In this document: in pieces, positions 16,902 to 25,460 of the stretch
How positions within the stretch are numbered: position 1 is the stretch's first letter
How the letters are laid out: each line of letters begins with the position of its first letter
From: Alicyclobacillus suci
GTDB lineage: Bacteria > Bacillota > Bacilli > Alicyclobacillales > Alicyclobacillaceae
NCBI RefSeq assembly: GCF_017329615.1
Contig: NZ_JAFMTW010000014.1
Span: forward strand, 1-64,000
Direction: 5' to 3'
DNA: 64,000 nt
Position numbers and translations under genes: made by a program
Notes under the pieces: model-generated
Database searches by the model: none
What the model was told of the DNA's origin: nothing
What the model saw: the letters and a program-made list of their open reading frames with translations, nothing else

Positions 16902-17879
16902 CTATTCCCCCGTTTCCACAATGACCGTCGTTTTCAAGCAGTCTTCTATATCCGCTTTCGACGGATGCAAATTCCCTGGTTTTTGAACCTTGGCCGTACC
17001 GGCCGCTGCCGCAAACCGTACGGCTTCCGGAAGTGATAATCGATGAATGAATCCATATAACAACCCAGCGACCACTGTGTCGCCGGCCCCGACTGAAGAC
17101 ACCACCGGGACGCGTGGAACGCGAACGTGCACAGCGACCGATGACGTCACAGCGACAATGCCTTGCTCACCCATTGAAACGACCACCAATCCGACACCTG
17201 CGCGCGCGATTTGGGTAGCCGCACGCACGACGTCCTCCTCGCTTGTCAAGGTCTGCCCCAACAATTGCTCCAACTCGTGCTGATTCGGCTTGATGACGTC
17301 TGGTTTCGCCTCGATGCCAAGCGCAAACGCCTCGCCACTGGCGTCCAACAACGTCTTGATGTGATGCGCTTTCGCCCATTCAATGACATTCTTGTACCAA
17401 TCCAGTTGACAGCCTGCCGGCAAGTTCCCGCACAGCGCCAACCAGGAATCGGCGCCTGTACATAGTTGCTTGAGCGTATCGCCGAACATGCGCCAGTCAG
17501 CTTCCGTAAACTGCGGTGCAGGACTGTTCAATTCCGTGAGCGTACCGTCCTCATCAATCACTTTGACATTGACGCGCGACTCGTCAGCAATCCGCACAAA
17601 ACGGGAATCGACGCCCTGCCGGACAATCTCCTCATGCAACCAATTCCCGCGATTTCCACCTAGAAATCCAGTCGCAACCGCCGGTACGCCGAGGCCTGCC
17701 AGCATTTTCGCCACATTGATTCCCTTTCCACCCGCATGCTGCAAAGGAGTGGGAACGCGGTGTAACGTGCCTGGTTGCAAGCGCTTCACAGACACAAACA
17801 AGTCGACGGCTGGGTTCAATGTCACCGTCACCACGCGCCCTAACGCGCGCGCTGCTGACTGTGCTCCCTCTCTCTCCAT
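16902..17879 (-). CDS. fruK: 1-phosphofructokinase
   Basis: 325 residues, PfkB/ribokinase fold. VVTVTLNPAVDLFVSV starts the domain at about residue 16, HAGGKGINVAKMLAGLG is the substrate-binding motif and SVGAGDTVVAGLLYG near residue 265 carries the catalytic Asp. It converts fructose-1-phosphate to fructose-1,6-bisphosphate in the cytoplasm. AGGAGA precedes the ATG by 8 nt. The first 15 residues are an extension not needed for the fold. Second gene of fruR-fruK-fruA; the gap to fruR is 41 nt. Confidence 0.93.
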   Translation of the reverse strand: MEREGAQSAARALGRVVTVTLNPAVDLFVSVKRLQPGTLHRVPTPLQHAGGKGINVAKMLAGLGVPAVATGFLGGNRGNWLHEEIVRQGVDSRFVRIADESRVNVKVIDEDGTLTELNSPAPQFTEADWRMFGDTLKQLCTGADSWLALCGNLPAGCQLDWYKNVIEWAKAHHIKTLLDASGEAFALGIEAKPDVIKPNQHELEQLLGQTLTSEEDVVRAATQIARAGVGLVVVSMGEQGIVAVTSSVAVHVRVPRVPVVSSVGAGDTVVAGLLYGFIHRLSLPEAVRFAAAAGTAKVQKPGNLHPSKADIEDCLKTTVIVETGE

Positions 17880-17920
17880 GGTCTTCTCTCCTAGTCATCT
17901 CTGTTGTCAAACCGTGCTGC

Positions 17921-18679
17921 CTATGGCAATTCCACACGCACACCTGCGCTTTCCAACGCTTGAGCCAATGTGCTGTTGACAATGGGTTTATCGGTAATCA
18001 GCGCATCAATACACGTCCACGAACAAACTTGCACGAAACTAACTTGCCCAATTTTACTCGCATCGGCGACAACCATCGTTCTCTCTGCACAGTGAACCAT
18101 CGCCTTCTTCGTCGCAGCTTCCACCGAATTTGGTGTCGTCACGCCCCCACTGTACAAACCGTTCGCTCCTAGAAACAACAAGTCAACATGCAGCTGTGAT
18201 AGCATCTGTTCAGCGAAAGGACCAACAAACGCGCCAGTCGTCTGCCGAAGTTCACCACCGAGCATCACCAGGTGCGTGCCTGGATTGTTTTGTACTTCTG
18301 CAGCAATGGCGATACTGTTCGTGACAACGGTTACATTTCGCGCCGACAGATGCTTCGCAATTTGAATGGTCGTGGTGCCTGCGTCCAAGAGAATGATTTC
18401 CCCGTCTTGAACAAAACTCGCAGCGAGCCGACCGATGCGTTCTTTCGCCTCCGAATTTTGGACATTGCGCTCCTGGAATGTAGGTTCAAACCCTGCAACC
18501 TCAGCGGCAATGGCACCACCGTGCGTGCGTTTCAACAGCCCCAATTCCTCTAGCTCCTGTAAATCACGACGAATCGTTGATTCAGAACTGGAGAAAATTT
18601 GTGCGAGCTCGGCAACAGTGACTCGTTTATGCTGATTAAGATAAGTAACAATCTGCGCCTTGCGCTCATCCGCAAACAC
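17921..18679 (-). CDS. fruR: DeoR-family repressor of the fructose operon
   Basis: 252 residues, as in B. subtilis FruR. An N-terminal DeoR helix-turn-helix (RVTVAELAQIFSSSESTIRRDLQELEELG) is followed by the sugar-phosphate sensor domain with EIILLDAGTTTIQIAKHL and NSVEAATKKAMV. Fructose-1-phosphate is the expected inducer. An ORF is open to 18727, but AAGAGGTG lies 5 nt before the GTG at 18679 and the family begins at FADERK, so the GTG is chosen. It heads fruR-fruK-fruA and faces EIIA-ptsI across a shared control region with an inverted repeat. Confidence 0.9.
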   Translation of the reverse strand: MFADERKAQIVTYLNQHKRVTVAELAQIFSSSESTIRRDLQELEELGLLKRTHGGAIAAEVAGFEPTFQERNVQNSEAKERIGRLAASFVQDGEIILLDAGTTTIQIAKHLSARNVTVVTNSIAIAAEVQNNPGTHLVMLGGELRQTTGAFVGPFAEQMLSQLHVDLLFLGANGLYSGGVTTPNSVEAATKKAMVHCAERTMVVADASKIGQVSFVQVCSWTCIDALITDKPIVNSTLAQALESAGVRVELP

Positions 18680-18752
18680 GCGAACACCTCTTTTCCAGAT
18701 GGACAACATATGATTACTTACGCTCATTCAGCAACAAAATATGAGTACATAT

Positions 18753-18774
18753 GCGCATTTTCGATTGAATGCGC
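18753..18774. promoter_or_regulatory. inverted repeat, candidate FruR operator
   Basis: GCGCATT, 8 nt, AATGCGC: perfect 7-bp arms overlapping the -35 box of the rightward promoter. A further CGCTCATT copy occurs both at 18721 and at 18772, about 51 nt apart. Binding by FruR is inferred from position. Confidence 0.5.
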
Positions 18775-18793
18775 TCATTATATGGTTTAGAAT
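18765..18793 (+). promoter_or_regulatory. sigma-A promoter of the EIIA-ptsI operon
   Basis: TTGAAT (18765-18770), 17 nt, TAGAAT (18788-18793). Transcription would start near 18800, about 95 nt before the EIIA gene. Confidence 0.65.
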
Positions 18794-18814
18794 GATGGCA
18801 TGTCAACAGGAGTT

Positions 18815-18828
18815 TGAAAACGCTTTGC
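18815..18828 (+). promoter_or_regulatory. cre-like CcpA site downstream of the promoter
   Basis: TGAAAACGCTTTGC matches 12 of 14 positions of the cre consensus TGWAANCGNTNWCA, missing only the last two. At about +15 it would allow glucose repression by CcpA with HPr-Ser-P. Confidence 0.5.
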
Positions 18829-18893
18829 TGAATAGGTATGTTGAGCTATGAAACAGGCCATACGTCTGCACGACATCTTCGGGAGGAATTTGC

Positions 18894-19334
18894 ATGTTGG
18901 AAGTCCAGAACATCTTACTCGACCTTCACGCTGACAGCCAGGAGCGTGTGATTCGGGCCATCGTTGAGCGTGCGAGCGAGATCGGCAAAATCAACGATAT
19001 CGAAAAGACCATTCAAGCCGTACTCGACCGCGAACAAGAGAGCACGACCGGATTTGGTAAGGGCGTCGCAATTCCGCACGGCAAGACCGACGGCGTAAAA
19101 GAGCCCGTCCTGATGTTCGCGAAGTTGGCGTCCGCTGTCGAGTGGAAATCGCTCGATGACCAACCGGTCGATATGTTATTCATGATTCTCGTACCAGACA
19201 CCGCACAGTCGGAACATTTGCAAATTCTCGCCAAGTTGGCCCGCCGCCTCATGCATCAAGATTTCGTAGATCACCTGCGCGACGCCAACAGCGCCGAATC
19301 AATTACTTCGTATATCCAGGAGCAACTGGCGTAA
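18894..19334 (+). CDS. PTS fructose EIIA subunit
   Basis: 146 residues, a complete PTS EIIA type 2 domain. The phosphohistidine is in GKGVAIPHGKTDGVKEP, and the C-terminal half contains LVPDTAQSEHLQILAKLARRL. It accepts phosphate from HPr and passes it to the EIIB domain of FruA. It is a stand-alone protein with no fused HPr (FPr) domain. GGGAGGAA lies about 7 nt upstream of the ATG. It is encoded 25 nt ahead of ptsI and divergent from fruR-fruK-fruA, so the complete EII for fructose is split over two transcripts. Confidence 0.92.
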   Translation: MLEVQNILLDLHADSQERVIRAIVERASEIGKINDIEKTIQAVLDREQESTTGFGKGVAIPHGKTDGVKEPVLMFAKLASAVEWKSLDDQPVDMLFMILVPDTAQSEHLQILAKLARRLMHQDFVDHLRDANSAESITSYIQEQLA

Positions 19335-19359
19335 GCGACATTGAATGGGGGAGAGAGAC

Positions 19360-20958
19360 ATGTTGGAATTTCAGGGTGTGCCCGTTTCAGAAGGTATCGC
19401 CCTCGGCCCGTGCTTTATCGTGGACACCGAGGAGTTTGTCATTGAACAAACCACTGCCGACGACGTCGCTAAAGAACTCAAACGCGTACAGACTGCACGA
19501 GAACAGGTTGCACATCGCCTCCAGCAACAACTCGACGCTTCTGACAACGAACCACAGGGAGAAATTCTACGGGCGCACCTCAGCATGCTCAACGACCCTC
19601 AATTAGCGACAGGGATTGAGACATCTATTCAAACGAATCGCGAAAGTGCGGAGTACGCGGTAAGCCACAACCTGTTGTCCTACGCGGAAATGCTAGAGGC
19701 ATTGCCAGACGAATACTTGCGCGAACGGGCGCAGGACTTGCGCGATTTGCGCTTGCAGTGGCTTGCGGCGCTCTTCGGAAAAAGTGAATTGGTCGATGTC
19801 CCGTCCGGTGCCATCGTCATCGCGACCGAGCTGCTACCCAGCCAATTTTTGCAGGTGAAGTCACACGGAATCGGCGGAATTGTCACAGAGCAGGGGGGAA
19901 CGACTAGCCACGTGTCGATTCTCGCGCGCAATTTTGGCATTCCGATGGTCACCGGCGTTCAGACAAGCGCTTTTGACGGCGCCGAGTCCGTCGCAATCAA
20001 CGGACAAGACGGCCGCATCATTATCAATCCCGACGACGACACGAAAACACAATTTAACCAAGCCCGTGAGACATACGAAACGATGATGCGACAAGCTCAC
20101 GAAAACCGTATGTTCGCAGCCACAACCCGAAATGGACAGACCATTGAAGTCGCAGCCAACATCGGTGGCCCAGACGACCTGGAAGAAGTGCTTGCGAATG
20201 GTGCAGACGGCATCGGCCTGTTCCGGACAGAGTTTCTGTTCATGGATAGATCGGCAGCCCCGACTGAAAATGAACAATACGAAGTATACAGACGTGTCGC
20301 AGAAGCTATGGCCGGTAAACGCGTGGTCATCCGCACGCTCGACGCAGGCGCTGACAAAAAAGTGTCATACTTGCATTTCGACGACGAAGAAAACCCATTT
20401 CTCGGCGTGCGCGGCTTGCGATACACGTTGAAATATCCAGAGCTTTTCCAGACACAATTAAAAGCCGTCCTGCGTGCCGCACAACATGGAAAGATTTCAC
20501 TGATGTTTCCCATGGTCACCAATGTCGCGGATGTGGAAGCGGCCATTGAAGCCGTCGATGAAGCGCGCCGCACGCTCACCGATGAAGGGCAAGCGTACGG
20601 TTCGGTCGAGTTAGGCGCGATGATTGAGGTTCCTGCAGCGGCCCTCATTACCGACCTATTAGCCGAAAAACTAGATTTCGTCAGTGTCGGAACCAATGAC
20701 CTCATCCAGTACACCACGGCCTCGGACAGAATGAATCCAGCCGTGACAGCGTGGTATGAACCAGGCCACCCTGGACTCTGGCGCCTGCTCGAACAAGTCA
20801 GCCGAGGTGCACACCAACAGGGTGCTTGGGTAGGCATGTGTGGTGAACTGGCAGGCACACTCGAATTTGTCCCGCGCCTCGTCGAATTGGGCTTTGACGA
20901 ACTAAGCATGTCTCCCAAGCGCATTGGGCTTATCAAAACCGCTATTCGCAACTTGTGA
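19360..20958 (+). CDS. ptsI: PTS Enzyme I (phosphoenolpyruvate-protein phosphotransferase)
   Basis: 532 residues, slightly shorter than the usual 570. The phosphohistidine is in TEQGGTTSHVSILARNFGIP, the PEP-binding domain contains GIGLFRTEFLFMDR and GVRGLRYTLKYPELFQTQLKA, and FVSVGTNDLIQYT and GMCGELAG carry catalytic and metal residues. It starts the PTS by phosphorylating HPr from PEP. The upstream ATG at 19345 is less likely than 19360, which has GGGGGAG 8 nt before it. No ptsH (HPr) gene is present in the window, unlike the usual ptsHI pair. Confidence 0.94.
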   Translation: MLEFQGVPVSEGIALGPCFIVDTEEFVIEQTTADDVAKELKRVQTAREQVAHRLQQQLDASDNEPQGEILRAHLSMLNDPQLATGIETSIQTNRESAEYAVSHNLLSYAEMLEALPDEYLRERAQDLRDLRLQWLAALFGKSELVDVPSGAIVIATELLPSQFLQVKSHGIGGIVTEQGGTTSHVSILARNFGIPMVTGVQTSAFDGAESVAINGQDGRIIINPDDDTKTQFNQARETYETMMRQAHENRMFAATTRNGQTIEVAANIGGPDDLEEVLANGADGIGLFRTEFLFMDRSAAPTENEQYEVYRRVAEAMAGKRVVIRTLDAGADKKVSYLHFDDEENPFLGVRGLRYTLKYPELFQTQLKAVLRAAQHGKISLMFPMVTNVADVEAAIEAVDEARRTLTDEGQAYGSVELGAMIEVPAAALITDLLAEKLDFVSVGTNDLIQYTTASDRMNPAVTAWYEPGHPGLWRLLEQVSRGAHQQGAWVGMCGELAGTLEFVPRLVELGFDELSMSPKRIGLIKTAIRNL

Positions 20959-21011
20959 GGCAAACGGATAGATATCGAATGACATGGGTGCACGCCGTGC
21001 GGCCAAAGTAA

Positions 21012-21058
21012 AAAATGAGCGGAGCGACCGTGCTGCTGTCGGTCGCTCCGCTCATTTT
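21012..21058. terminator. bidirectional terminator between ptsI and the MreB paralogue
   Basis: A perfect 18-bp stem beginning AAAATGAGCGGAGCGACC with an 11-nt loop; A-rich on one side and T-rich on the other, so it can end both convergent transcripts. Confidence 0.9.
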
Positions 21059-21069
21059 CCGGACATCCA

Positions 21070-22062
21070 TCAGCTTGTCCGCAAAAATGACTTAGCCTTG
21101 TTACGCCAATTATGGCTACTGTATTCCGTCATTTTTTCCAATCCGAGCACAACCGCGTCATCCGGGTTTTCCGCAACGGCAACAGGCACCTCAACACGCG
21201 ATTCAATTTCTCGCCGAATCAATGCACTATTGGCCCCACCACCGACAAGTACCGCGCCATGGTCCATAATGTCGCCAACCAACTCAGGGGGACAGGTTTC
21301 AATCGTAGACCGAATGAACTCCACGATTTGGTCACAATAGCTAATCAGCGGCGCTTCAAACATCTCACGTTTAACCTCGACTTCACCAGGCAGCCCAGTG
21401 GCCAGATTCCGGCCAATCAATCGGAACGTCTCCAGTCCGTCTTCACCCAACTGGTGCTTCACCTGCTGTACCGATTGGAGGCCGACCGCAAACCCCTGGT
21501 CACGTCGAATCGCCTCCACGACCTCGTAGTCAATCGCCATCATCCCTTGTGGAAGACGTTGCGAGGAGACGACGCCACGCATCGAGAGCAAGCCAACTTG
21601 GGTTGAACCCGCGCCGAGATCGACAACGAGTGCCCCCTGCGGTGCATCGACAGCTAATCCGGCGCCCAGTGCTGCAGCGACCAAAGCGTCGACAAATTGA
21701 ACCTGTTTGGCACCCGCAGCTCTCGCGACCTCTTCTAAACCACGCCGCTCAACTGAAGTGAGTCCAGCTGGCAACGCCATGGTGATGGGCATACGAAGAC
21801 CTAACCCCCGGGTAAACCGCTTGGCCACGAGCTTCTGTAACAGTAGCACCGCCGCCTGCGAGTCCTTGATGGCGCCACCGACGACTGGCCATACAATTTC
21901 CACCGACGGCGGCGTACGCCCGACCATTTTCAACGCCTCGTCGCCGACGACAAGGGTATCGTCCTCCCTGCGCGCCAAGACACTCGCCTCCGAGACAATG
22001 TCTGCGCCAGGTGCTGTCGAGATTCTTAGTCTGCTTGTCCCGAAATCGATGACCATGCTCAT
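21070..22062 (-). CDS. MreB/Mbl-like actin homologue, divergent paralogue
   Basis: About 330 residues with the actin-type ATP-binding blocks: VIDFGTSRLRIS (phosphate 1), ALVVDLGAGSTQVGLL (phosphate 2) and AVLVGGGANSALIRREIE (adenosine). Overall similarity to MreB is evident (GLEEVARAAGAKQVQFVDALVAAALGAGL), but phosphate 1 departs from the usual DLGTAN and there is no mreCD nearby. It could be an Mbl/MreBH-type cell-shape filament. GAGGAT lies 9 nt before the ATG at 22062, which is preferred to the open GTG at 22071. Role in shape is inference. Confidence 0.8.
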   Translation of the reverse strand: MSMVIDFGTSRLRISTAPGADIVSEASVLARREDDTLVVGDEALKMVGRTPPSVEIVWPVVGGAIKDSQAAVLLLQKLVAKRFTRGLGLRMPITMALPAGLTSVERRGLEEVARAAGAKQVQFVDALVAAALGAGLAVDAPQGALVVDLGAGSTQVGLLSMRGVVSSQRLPQGMMAIDYEVVEAIRRDQGFAVGLQSVQQVKHQLGEDGLETFRLIGRNLATGLPGEVEVKREMFEAPLISYCDQIVEFIRSTIETCPPELVGDIMDHGAVLVGGGANSALIRREIESRVEVPVAVAENPDDAVVLGLEKMTEYSSHNWRNKAKSFLRTS

Positions 22063-22168
22063 TACACGCACATCCTCACACGTCTTTTCGACAGTTTTCG
22101 GATGGCGTCGACATCCTATGGGGGTCGCTTGGCGAATCGGTATTTTGCCCCCCTATCAACTGGGCCTC

Positions 22169-23248
22169 TTAGCGAACGAGAATATCCGGGCGAAGCACCT
22201 GATTCCCCCCGTGGTTCACGGCAATGTACGGCCAGTCTCCTGTATGAGTCAAAAAGGTGTTGCCGTGCTCCTCGACCAACAATGTATCTTCCGACTTGAT
22301 GCCGCGAATTGCCGGATTCCAGGCATACGCCTCGTGTAAATGAATCTCATCATGTGTGTCTGGCGTCGCCAAATACTCACGTGATGCAAATCCAGTCGGG
22401 CCACCTTGGTGTAACCAGCGCCAGTCATCCGGATAACCGACTTCACCATAAGCGCGGATAGCCGTATTAAATACGTCAGACACCTTCGTTCCTGGACGCG
22501 TCGCTGCAAACATTTGGACATCAATGTAAGCGCATTTTTCACGATTGACTTTTAGTTCATCCGGGAGCTTCCCAAAATGCACAAAACGCGTAACATTCGC
22601 AACCAAGCCATTGCGGCGTGCACACAATACCAACATTGCGTACTTCTCAAGCGCTTTCTCCGTAGGAATCGGATGCCGATAATGAAATACCCGTTCATCG
22701 GTCGCCACCAGCACAACGTGCGGTGTACAACCGCGCTTTGCCACACCAGACATCAATTGCGCCGCTATCGAAAACTCTGATTGCCCAGGTTGCACCTGTT
22801 TCGCGACGTCCTCAATGACCTGTGCAGTATCCAGACACAGTGCACGATACTGCCCGATTTGCTCCCCTGTTAAGCATCTGCGCAACTGGATAAGCTTATC
22901 GCCAACGAATAAAGCACCCGGGAAAGCTGCATCTGTTCCTACGCGCAGGTCGCCTAATAGCTTGGCCAGCGTCGGTTCAACCCCTTCAGTCCAACGGGTC
23001 GATACGAGTTCCACGGGCAAGTCGCCCAACTCTTCCTCCGCAATCCGCCGGGCCTCAATCTCGGCCGTCACGACTAATACCTTGTCGTGCAACACGACAA
23101 TATCGGCCACGCCCGTCTCGCGTTCGATTTCAATATGATTATCACGACCACCGGTGAACCACGCGAAGTTGGCTCTTGTTCGCAATAACAACGCATCCAA
23201 GTCACACGCTTTCATCAACTCGCGGCATTGTGCCACTTGACCTTCCAT
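22169..23248 (-). CDS. M24 (aminopeptidase P/creatinase fold) protein lacking metal ligands
   Basis: 359 residues with a creatinase N-domain (LDALLLRTRANFAWFTGG) and a pita-bread C-domain (AAQLMSGVAKRGCTPHVVLV, YAWNPAIRGIKSEDTLLV). In active M24 peptidases two Asp ligands lie in a D-F-G-x8-D-x-T-R segment; here residues 208-220 read LCARRNGLVANVT, so both are replaced (Cys/Ala and Asn). HGxGH is also altered to HQGGPTG. It belongs to a metal-free branch, as creatinase does, and its reaction is unknown. AAGGAGGAAAG precedes the chosen ATG; the earlier in-frame ATG at 23266 is less well placed. Confidence 0.8.
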   Translation of the reverse strand: MEGQVAQCRELMKACDLDALLLRTRANFAWFTGGRDNHIEIERETGVADIVVLHDKVLVVTAEIEARRIAEEELGDLPVELVSTRWTEGVEPTLAKLLGDLRVGTDAAFPGALFVGDKLIQLRRCLTGEQIGQYRALCLDTAQVIEDVAKQVQPGQSEFSIAAQLMSGVAKRGCTPHVVLVATDERVFHYRHPIPTEKALEKYAMLVLCARRNGLVANVTRFVHFGKLPDELKVNREKCAYIDVQMFAATRPGTKVSDVFNTAIRAYGEVGYPDDWRWLHQGGPTGFASREYLATPDTHDEIHLHEAYAWNPAIRGIKSEDTLLVEEHGNTFLTHTGDWPYIAVNHGGNQVLRPDILVR

Positions 23249-23532
23249 GAAACTTTCCTCCTTCAAACGCTATGTATTTACCTGGATCATTCGGAACAGG
23301 TATGCCATACGCTACTGCTCGTCCAATATTCCCATTCACCTGATCGGCCAGTGCGCTTGCTACGACCGCAAACGCTAAAGGTACCCATTGCTATTTTATC
23401 GCAAAACAACCACAAGATGAAAAATATTGGAGGCTGCGCGAGAAAGGGCGAAGGTGGTCAAGTTTCTATTTCGACATTTCCCGCGCAATGACCAGGTTAT
23501 TCCAGTTATTCATCTTCCGCAGCAAGGGGGCG

Positions 23533-24120
23533 TCACCGCTTGCGAAGCAAAGGAATGGTATAGTCTTTCCATCGCCCCCACGCCTCCGTCCGATGATACT
23601 TTTCACTGTCCGATTCAAAATGGACGACAATCGAGGCATCATCTAACTCTGGATGGGCCGTAAAGAGATAAGCATCGGCATGTCGAATGGCCCGTAGTGC
23701 ACGAGGTAACTCCTTCTGAAACGCGTAATCGCGCTGTTTTGCGCGGCCATACACCCGCCCGCCACTGACGTGCACATAAATGTGCGTCACAAACAAAGGT
23801 TCACCATCTTCACGTTGACCCTGCACGGTTGGACCAAAGGTTGTAACAAACTCGTCGGTGCCACCGTCAACCGCCGAACCTGGGTTCGCGTTTTCGGCCA
23901 ACCATACCCCTCTCACCTCATCACGCATAAACCGAATATACGGGCGCTCAAGCTGCACTGGGTTATATGTCAGCCCAACACTCAAGTACAGGTCACCCGT
24001 TCGGTCTGAATGGGTCAAAGTATAGTGGCGACCCGCGATTGGAAATGACGGATTAACCCCTTCAAGAAACACGGTATGCACTTTGTTCGGGCGAAACTTC
24101 GGAGATTTCCGCTGTGTCAT
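23533..24120 (-). CDS. staygreen (SGR) family protein, Mg-dechelatase homologue
   Basis: 195 residues. The SGR family blocks are visible in order: NKVHTVFLEGVNPSFP, YTLTHSDRTGDLYLSV (His37 and Asp39), RFMRDEVRGVWL, THIYVHVSGGRVYG, QKELPRALRAIRHADAYL and HPELDDASIVVHFES. Plant SGR removes Mg from chlorophyll a, and bacterial homologues can show dechelatase activity in vitro; the retained THSD motif suggests metal-related chemistry here, but this organism is not expected to make chlorophyll. The ORF is open to 24195, yet GAGGAGC lies before the ATG at 24120. It is the last gene of the yojF-bshB2-phosphatase group, 112 nt after the phosphatase. Confidence 0.85.
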   Translation of the reverse strand: MTQRKSPKFRPNKVHTVFLEGVNPSFPIAGRHYTLTHSDRTGDLYLSVGLTYNPVQLERPYIRFMRDEVRGVWLAENANPGSAVDGGTDEFVTTFGPTVQGQREDGEPLFVTHIYVHVSGGRVYGRAKQRDYAFQKELPRALRAIRHADAYLFTAHPELDDASIVVHFESDSEKYHRTEAWGRWKDYTIPLLRKR

Positions 24121-24232
24121 CGCGTATGCTCCTCTATTGATGTCATTCGCCCATATATACGCGCAATTCACAGCAAAGGTGCCTCGCTTCATCAAAAAGA
24201 CCAGAACAACGTTCTAACGCCAAATCGCTACA

Positions 24233-24715
24233 TTATTCGTTAGATACCGTTTGTCCAAAATCTTCCTGAATGCGTCGAAGCAACGCTTCACACCCCGCAG
24301 TGACCAGTTCGTAAACTTTGTCAAATCGGCCGTCGTACCACGGATCAGGCACGTCTTTTTCCAATTCGTCAGGAACCAATTCGAGGAGTCGAAACACGTG
24401 TTCCGACGGCGCTAACCCCAATCGCTTTAAACCCTGTAAATTATCCGAGTCCATCGCCACCACATAGTCAAAATTCGGAAGTTCTTCCCGCTTGACCTGA
24501 CGACTATAAATTCCTGCATATGATATTCCGTATTTATCCAAAACCGCCCTTGTACCCTGATGCGGTGGTTCTCCTGCATGCCAATTTCCAATTCCCGCAG
24601 AATCCACTTCAACCTGTCCAGAGAGACCTTGCTTCTCCAACATATCGCGAAATACTGCCTCCGCCATCGGCGACCGACAGATGTTGCCCAAACAAATAAA
24701 CAAGACGCGTATCAT
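24233..24715 (-). CDS. low-molecular-weight protein tyrosine phosphatase
   Basis: 160 residues with the P-loop FICLGNICRSPMAEAVF (C-x5-R-S) at the N-terminus and the acid loop DVPDPWYDGRFD near residue 125, both complete, so it should be catalytically active on phosphotyrosine or phosphoarginine proteins. The frame is open to 24787, but AAAGGGA precedes the ATG at 24715 and homology starts at MIRVLFICLGN. It lies 61 nt downstream of bshB2. A thiol-linked arsenate reductase role is a less likely alternative. Confidence 0.92.
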   Translation of the reverse strand: MIRVLFICLGNICRSPMAEAVFRDMLEKQGLSGQVEVDSAGIGNWHAGEPPHQGTRAVLDKYGISYAGIYSRQVKREELPNFDYVVAMDSDNLQGLKRLGLAPSEHVFRLLELVPDELEKDVPDPWYDGRFDKVYELVTAGCEALLRRIQEDFGQTVSNE

Positions 24716-24776
24716 AGCGTGCCGTCCCTTTCCACACAAACGCGCTTGGACATCTACGTCCAAGCGCGCACCACCT

Positions 24777-25457
24777 TCAATCATCAATGCGATAAATCCA
24801 AAAATACTCTTTGCTCATATTCGCTTCTACTTGCTGGCGAGCCTCTGGACTCTTCGCCATCTGCTCTTCCATCTGAGCAAACATCGCTTCAAACTGGGAT
24901 TTGTGCGCCCGCATCGCAGCCAACTTCGTATCCAATACACTAGACACGTCATACGTCACATCCGGCGGCCCAAGAACGGCCCGCGCATCGTGGGTGACTG
25001 CCGATCCGTAAATGACGGGCCGCTCTTCCTTCGGGAGGCGCTTGACCGCAATCACGGCCGCATGAGATAACGCATCGTGATCAGGATGTACGCCATGCTT
25101 CGGGTAATAGGTCATCAGCAGCGAAGGCTTTACATCACGAATCACCGCCTCAATTTTGTCCGCTACCCACTCTGGATCTTCAAACTCGACCGTCTTATCA
25201 CGCAACCCGAGTAAACGCAAGTCATCGATGCCAAGAACGCGACAAGCTTCTTCGAGCTCCTTCTTACGAATATAAGGCAGCGTTTCGCGATTGGCGAATG
25301 TTGGCTTGCCCATATTCCGCCCGAGTTCCCCCAACGTCCCACAAATAAGGGTAACAGGCGTCCCAGCTTGCGTATATAAGGCAACAGAGCCGGCCTTACC
25401 GAACGACTCGTCGTCCGGATGCGGATAAACCAGCAACACGTGGCGTTCTTTGTTCAT
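24777..25457 (-). CDS. bshB2: bacillithiol biosynthesis deacetylase BshB2
   Basis: 226 residues of the PIG-L/LmbE deacetylase fold: VYPHPDDESFG supplies the zinc His and catalytic Asp, and HGVHPDHDALSHAA the remaining zinc His. BshB removes acetate from GlcNAc-malate to give GlcN-malate, the second step of bacillithiol synthesis. The C-terminal region (MRAHKSQFEAMFAQMEEQM) and the preceding YojF-family gene identify the BshB2 (YojG) branch. The start lies 3 nt after the yojF stop, so the pair is translationally close. Confidence 0.92.
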   Translation of the reverse strand: MNKERHVLLVYPHPDDESFGKAGSVALYTQAGTPVTLICGTLGELGRNMGKPTFANRETLPYIRKKELEEACRVLGIDDLRLLGLRDKTVEFEDPEWVADKIEAVIRDVKPSLLMTYYPKHGVHPDHDALSHAAVIAVKRLPKEERPVIYGSAVTHDARAVLGPPDVTYDVSSVLDTKLAAMRAHKSQFEAMFAQMEEQMAKSPEARQQVEANMSKEYFWIYRIDD

Positions 25458-25460
25458 CCT

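Noticed and set aside
24196-24232. AGAAC-AAC-GTTCT resembling a LexA box
   Set aside because: Bacillus LexA sites need GAAC-N4-GTTC; here the gap is 3 nt, and the neighbouring genes are not SOS genes.
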